Source: an uncultured Oscillospiraceae bacterium (lineage in GTDB: Bacteria; Bacillota; Clostridia; Oscillospirales; Oscillospiraceae). Taken from it: a stretch of DNA of 6,894 nucleotides. Positions 4,685 through 6,894 of this stretch are shown here, one piece after another; position 1 is the first letter of the stretch, and each line of letters begins with the position of its first letter. The stretch spans positions 1 through 6,894 of the forward strand of contig CALWYA010000081.1 of assembly GCA_944385645.1 (NCBI GenBank). The letters run 5' to 3'. The position numbers were made by a program, and so were the translations under genes. The notes under the pieces are model-generated. The model searched no databases. It was not told the DNA's origin and worked only from the letters and a program-made list of their open reading frames with translations.

Positions 4685-5743
4685 GTCCAGCTGTATGTCC
4701 TCCACGACTACCAGGTGGCCGACCCGGTGAACCCCATAGTCTATTACGCCGCTTTCGTGAGCCCGCTCATCTTCTTCCTGTTCTTTCTCGGCCCTTCCAT
4801 CGCCCGTATCCTGATCGCCTCCGTGGTGGAGCCCGCCTTCCTCCACCTGCTGGGGGCCACCCCCGGCAAGTGGATCATGGGGCTGGAGGTGCGCAATCCA
4901 GACGGGAGCTTTCTCACCTGGGAACAGGCCAGAACCCGCACCTTCTCCGTTCTCTTTCGGGGAGAGGCCCTCTATCTTCCCTTGATCAGTCTGTGGTGCA
5001 ACTGGCGCTCCTACCGGGCCTGCCGGGACGGGCAGGTGCTCCCCTGGGACGAGGGACTGAGCTACACCCAGAAGCCCCGCGGGCTGGCCTGGCGGGCTCC
5101 CCTGCTACTGGCCGGCTTCGCCCTGTGCTTCGCCGCGCAGCACACCATGATCAACGTCAGCTATCAGCCGCCCCATCCGGACGGGATCGCCTCCCCTGAA
5201 CAGCTGGCGGAAAACTACAACGCATTCCATATCCGACGGACCCCCGGCGCGTCCGAGGACATCCTGTTCCTTCGGGACGGCCAGTGGGTCATAGAACTGC
5301 CCTGGCACAGTTATCCCGCCTGGGCGGTCGACACCATCGAGTTTTCGCCCGGCAGCCTGGGGACTCAGTGCTCCTACACCGCCGTTCTGGACCCGGTCAG
5401 GCTGGAGGAGGAGAAGCGCAATTATCCCCCCTATCAGCTGGCCGATGCCATCGACAGCGACTTGATTCTGGCCCTGTCCTGCGCCGCCCGGCCCTGGCCG
5501 CTCCTCTCCTCCAAGGAGGAAATCAAACAGATGGAGCAGGAGCTGGACGCGCTCTGTTCCGCCCCTCTGGCCTCCCCAGTCATCGAACTGGAACAGGTTT
5601 TCTCCTGCGGCGTGCGGGTACAGGTCCGGGCGGACACCGCCGGCTACGTAAGTCCGGACGGCACCGCCGCGGAGCTCTTCTGGGGGGACCAGCCCAACCC
5701 CGCCCAGCCCATCACCGTCCGGGTCACCCTGTCCCTGGCCTGA
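4199..5743 (+). CDS. MerR-type DNA-binding domain fused to RDD membrane domain, copy 2 (514 aa)
   Basis: A tandem paralogue of the preceding gene with the same architecture. Residues 1-162 differ from copy 1 at only three positions (S11G, Q41E, S47A), so both should recognise nearly the same DNA. The RDD loop (211-243, again GATPGKWIMGLEV) and residues 277-303 are also nearly identical. By contrast, the first membrane region (163-210) matches at only about 15 of 48 positions, and the C-terminal domain (about 320-514) is clearly diverged apart from short islands such as LAENYNA, LALSCAARPWP and the last ten residues. The paired cysteines are C428 and C470. ATG at 4199 follows AAGGAGG by 9 nt. 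It ends 52 bp before the dipeptidase gene. It is probably a second membrane sensor-regulator with the same operator and a different input; this is inference. Confidence 0.85.
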   Translation: MTIKELEALVGLPRASIRFYEQEGFLSPRRLKNNYRDYSPEDARTLAKIKLLRQLHLDLDSIRRLEAGELTLAQALEDQLSALGEDRAALDRADEVCRSLLRAGTDYAALDPGPWLEELERRPAPSGPHLAKPRDTLNLPSPWRRFFARRLDSLLYGLPWLAVQLYVLHDYQVADPVNPIVYYAAFVSPLIFFLFFLGPSIARILIASVVEPAFLHLLGATPGKWIMGLEVRNPDGSFLTWEQARTRTFSVLFRGEALYLPLISLWCNWRSYRACRDGQVLPWDEGLSYTQKPRGLAWRAPLLLAGFALCFAAQHTMINVSYQPPHPDGIASPEQLAENYNAFHIRRTPGASEDILFLRDGQWVIELPWHSYPAWAVDTIEFSPGSLGTQCSYTAVLDPVRLEEEKRNYPPYQLADAIDSDLILALSCAARPWPLLSSKEEIKQMEQELDALCSAPLASPVIELEQVFSCGVRVQVRADTAGYVSPDGTAAELFWGDQPNPAQPITVRVTLSLA

Positions 5744-5795
5744 ACCGCCCCGCCGGGGCATAACATATTGCAGCCCATATCAGGAGGTACTTGAC

Positions 5796-6752
5796 ATGCA
5801 CATCCCAGCCGTCTTTGACCTGCACTGCGACACCCTCACCGCCTTTCTGGACGCCCCCTCTCCCGCCGGGGAGCGGGATACGCTGGATCTCCCCGGCCAC
5901 CACTTCGCCCTGTCCAAGCTCCCATCCGGGGTGCGCTGGTGCCAGTGCTGCGCCATCTTCCTCCCCGACGAATTGCGGGGGGAGGAGGCGATTGCCTACT
6001 ACGAGCGCCACCGGGACAGCTTCCGCCGCCAGATGGAGCGGTTTTCTGACCGGGTCCTCCCCTGCCGCACCGCCGCCGACGTCGAGGGGGCCTGGGCGGC
6101 GGGGAAAACCGCCGCCGTGCTGACAGTGGAAAACGGCTCCGCTCTGGCCGGGCGGCTGGAGCGGGTGGCCGAGCTGGCCCGGGACGGGGTGCGGATGATG
6201 ACCCTCACCTGGAACGGGGCCAACGAGCTGGGCTCAGGGAATGACACCGGACAGGGCATGACCCCCTTCGGCCGGGAGGCCGTCCGGGAGATGGAGGCGC
6301 AGGGTATTCTGGTGGACGTGTCCCACCTGAACGACCGGGGCTTTAATGAGCTGTTGGAGATTGTCCGCAAGCCCTTCGCCGCCAGCCACTCCAACGCCCG
6401 CTCGGTGTGCCCCCACCGGCGCAACCTCACCGACGACCAGATCCGGGAGCTGGTCCGGCGGCGCTGTCTCATCGGCCTGAACTACTACGACATCTTCCTG
6501 CGGGGCGACGGGCAGGTCCCTACCCTGGACGACCTGTACCGCCACGCGGAGCGTTTTCTGGCACTGGGGGCGGAGGACTGCCTGGCCCTGGGCTCCGACT
6601 TCGACGGGGCCGACCTGCCCCCCTGCCTGGACGGGCCAGAAAAGGCCGCCAGGCTGTACGGCTATTTCCTGGACCGGGGCCTCTCCCCCGCCCTGGCGGA
6701 GAAGATCCTGTGGAAAAACGCCCTGGAGTTCTTCCGGGCAAACCTGCCATGA
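5796..6752 (+). CDS. M19 family dipeptidase (membrane/renal dipeptidase-type), 318 aa
   Basis: A zinc metallopeptidase of the amidohydrolase-fold M19 family, which cleaves dipeptides, often including D-amino-acid or dehydro forms. All expected metal and catalytic residues are visible in order: H10 and D12 in DLHCDT, bridging E112 in VENGSAL, H177 in VDVSHLND, H198 in ASHSNARSV, and catalytic D268 in GSDFDG. LTWNGANELGSGN (137-149) is the usual bacterial substrate-loop region. Length is normal for bacterial members. No signal peptide or membrane segment is seen, so despite the family name it is probably cytoplasmic. The ATG at 5796 follows AGGAGG by 8 nt. It lies 52 bp after MerR-RDD copy 2 without a clear promoter, so it may be co-transcribed with it and could process imported or cell-wall-derived dipeptides. 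The link to the regulators is inferred from position only. Confidence 0.92.
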   Translation: MHIPAVFDLHCDTLTAFLDAPSPAGERDTLDLPGHHFALSKLPSGVRWCQCCAIFLPDELRGEEAIAYYERHRDSFRRQMERFSDRVLPCRTAADVEGAWAAGKTAAVLTVENGSALAGRLERVAELARDGVRMMTLTWNGANELGSGNDTGQGMTPFGREAVREMEAQGILVDVSHLNDRGFNELLEIVRKPFAASHSNARSVCPHRRNLTDDQIRELVRRRCLIGLNYYDIFLRGDGQVPTLDDLYRHAERFLALGAEDCLALGSDFDGADLPPCLDGPEKAARLYGYFLDRGLSPALAEKILWKNALEFFRANLP

Positions 6753-6758
6753 TGACAG

Positions 6759-6785
6759 CGGCCGCGGCCCATCGGGCCGCGGCCG
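6759..6785 (+). terminator. Terminator-like hairpin after the dipeptidase gene
   Basis: A perfect 12-bp G-C-only stem (6759-6770 with 6774-6785) with a 3-nt loop starts 6 nt after the stop. It is followed by AAACTTCTCC rather than a true T run, so intrinsic termination may be inefficient. Confidence 0.55.
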
Positions 6786-6795
6786 AAACTTCTCC

Positions 6796-6824
6796 TTGCA
6801 TTGCCAGACAGTTCCTGTTATAAT
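6796..6824 (+). promoter_or_regulatory. Sigma-A-like promoter at the right edge
   Basis: TTGCAT (6796-6801) and a perfect TATAAT (6819-6824) are separated by 17 bp, with an extended TG (6816-6817) one base before the -10. Predicted start is near 6831. No ribosome binding site or start codon follows within the window, so the product, if any, is an RNA or a gene beyond the edge. Confidence 0.5.
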
Positions 6825-6830
6825 CGACTT

Positions 6831-6881
6831 GAAAAACAAAAATACGGCAGTTTCCAGGTGCGCCAACACCCGGAAACCTGC
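6831..6881 (-). terminator. Probable terminator of a minus-strand gene beyond the right edge
   Basis: The hairpin 6847-6881 pairs GCAG/CTGC, TTTCC/GGAAA (one bulged C) and GGTG/CACC (one A-C mismatch) around a 6-nt loop. Read on the minus strand it is followed by CGTA and then TTTTTGTTTTT (6842-6832), a good intrinsic terminator tail. A convergent gene to the right is inferred. On the plus strand the same bases would be the first structure in any transcript from the promoter at 6796-6824. Confidence 0.55.
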
Positions 6882-6894
6882 GCAGGTGCTGGAA

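Noticed and set aside
2553..5743. Tandem repeat considered as a duplicated mobile element
   Set aside because: No transposase, terminal inverted repeats or target-site duplications flank the units; repeat boundaries follow domains inside coding frames.
1..6894. CRISPR array, tRNA, rRNA
   Set aside because: No regularly spaced repeats and no tRNA or rRNA signature seen on either strand by eye.

Overview
The window is GC-rich, gene-dense DNA with Firmicutes-type expression signals: AGGAGG-class ribosome binding sites 7-9 nt before each start, sigma-A-like -35/-10 boxes, and hairpin plus T-run terminators. With the gene content (biotin-type carboxyltransferase, ECF S component with a DUF4430 partner under a cobalamin riboswitch, M19 dipeptidase), this suggests a gut-type, high-GC member of the Clostridia, perhaps Oscillospiraceae (Flavonifractor/Lawsonibacter-like). 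The taxonomy is an inference from style, not a match.

Left half (1-2357), all on the minus strand. Reading leftward in transcription order: (i) a promoter and cobalamin riboswitch (2200-2357) control a membrane-anchored DUF4430 (transcobalamin-like) protein and, overlapping it, an ECF transporter S component. This looks like a vitamin B12 uptake unit and ends at a 17-bp perfect-stem terminator. (ii) A near-consensus promoter and a roughly 95-nt foldable leader drive an 86-aa protein with four CxxC zinc knuckles, ended by a terminator. (iii) A 43-aa acidic ORF with an excellent ribosome binding site lies between two terminators. (iv) The first 73 codons of an oxaloacetate decarboxylase alpha / pyruvate carboxylase subunit B-type carboxyltransferase run off the left edge.

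Right half (2490-6785), all on the plus strand. Two tandem paralogues (516 and 514 aa) each fuse an N-terminal MerR-type DNA-binding domain and coiled coil to an RDD membrane domain and a C-terminal domain of about 195 residues that I do not recognise. The predicted topology places that domain outside the cell. Each gene has its own promoter with a 19-bp spacer, the hallmark of MerR-activated promoters, and the two promoters resemble each other. The copies share 471 of 486 bases at their 5' ends, including 234 bases without a mismatch, yet diverge strongly in the first membrane segments and the C-terminal domain. This pattern points to recent duplication or gene conversion of the cytoplasmic parts. 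A cytoplasmic M19 (membrane/renal-type) dipeptidase follows 52 bp after the second copy with no promoter I can see, so it may be read from the MerR-type promoter.

The best candidate for an undescribed system is the MerR-RDD pair plus dipeptidase: a possible membrane-tethered, one-component, autoregulated sensor with two divergent sensor domains and one shared DNA-binding specificity. The right edge (6796-6894) holds a sigma-A-like promoter overlapping a hairpin that reads as a terminator for an unseen minus-strand gene. No CRISPR array, tRNA, rRNA or insertion sequence is visible.
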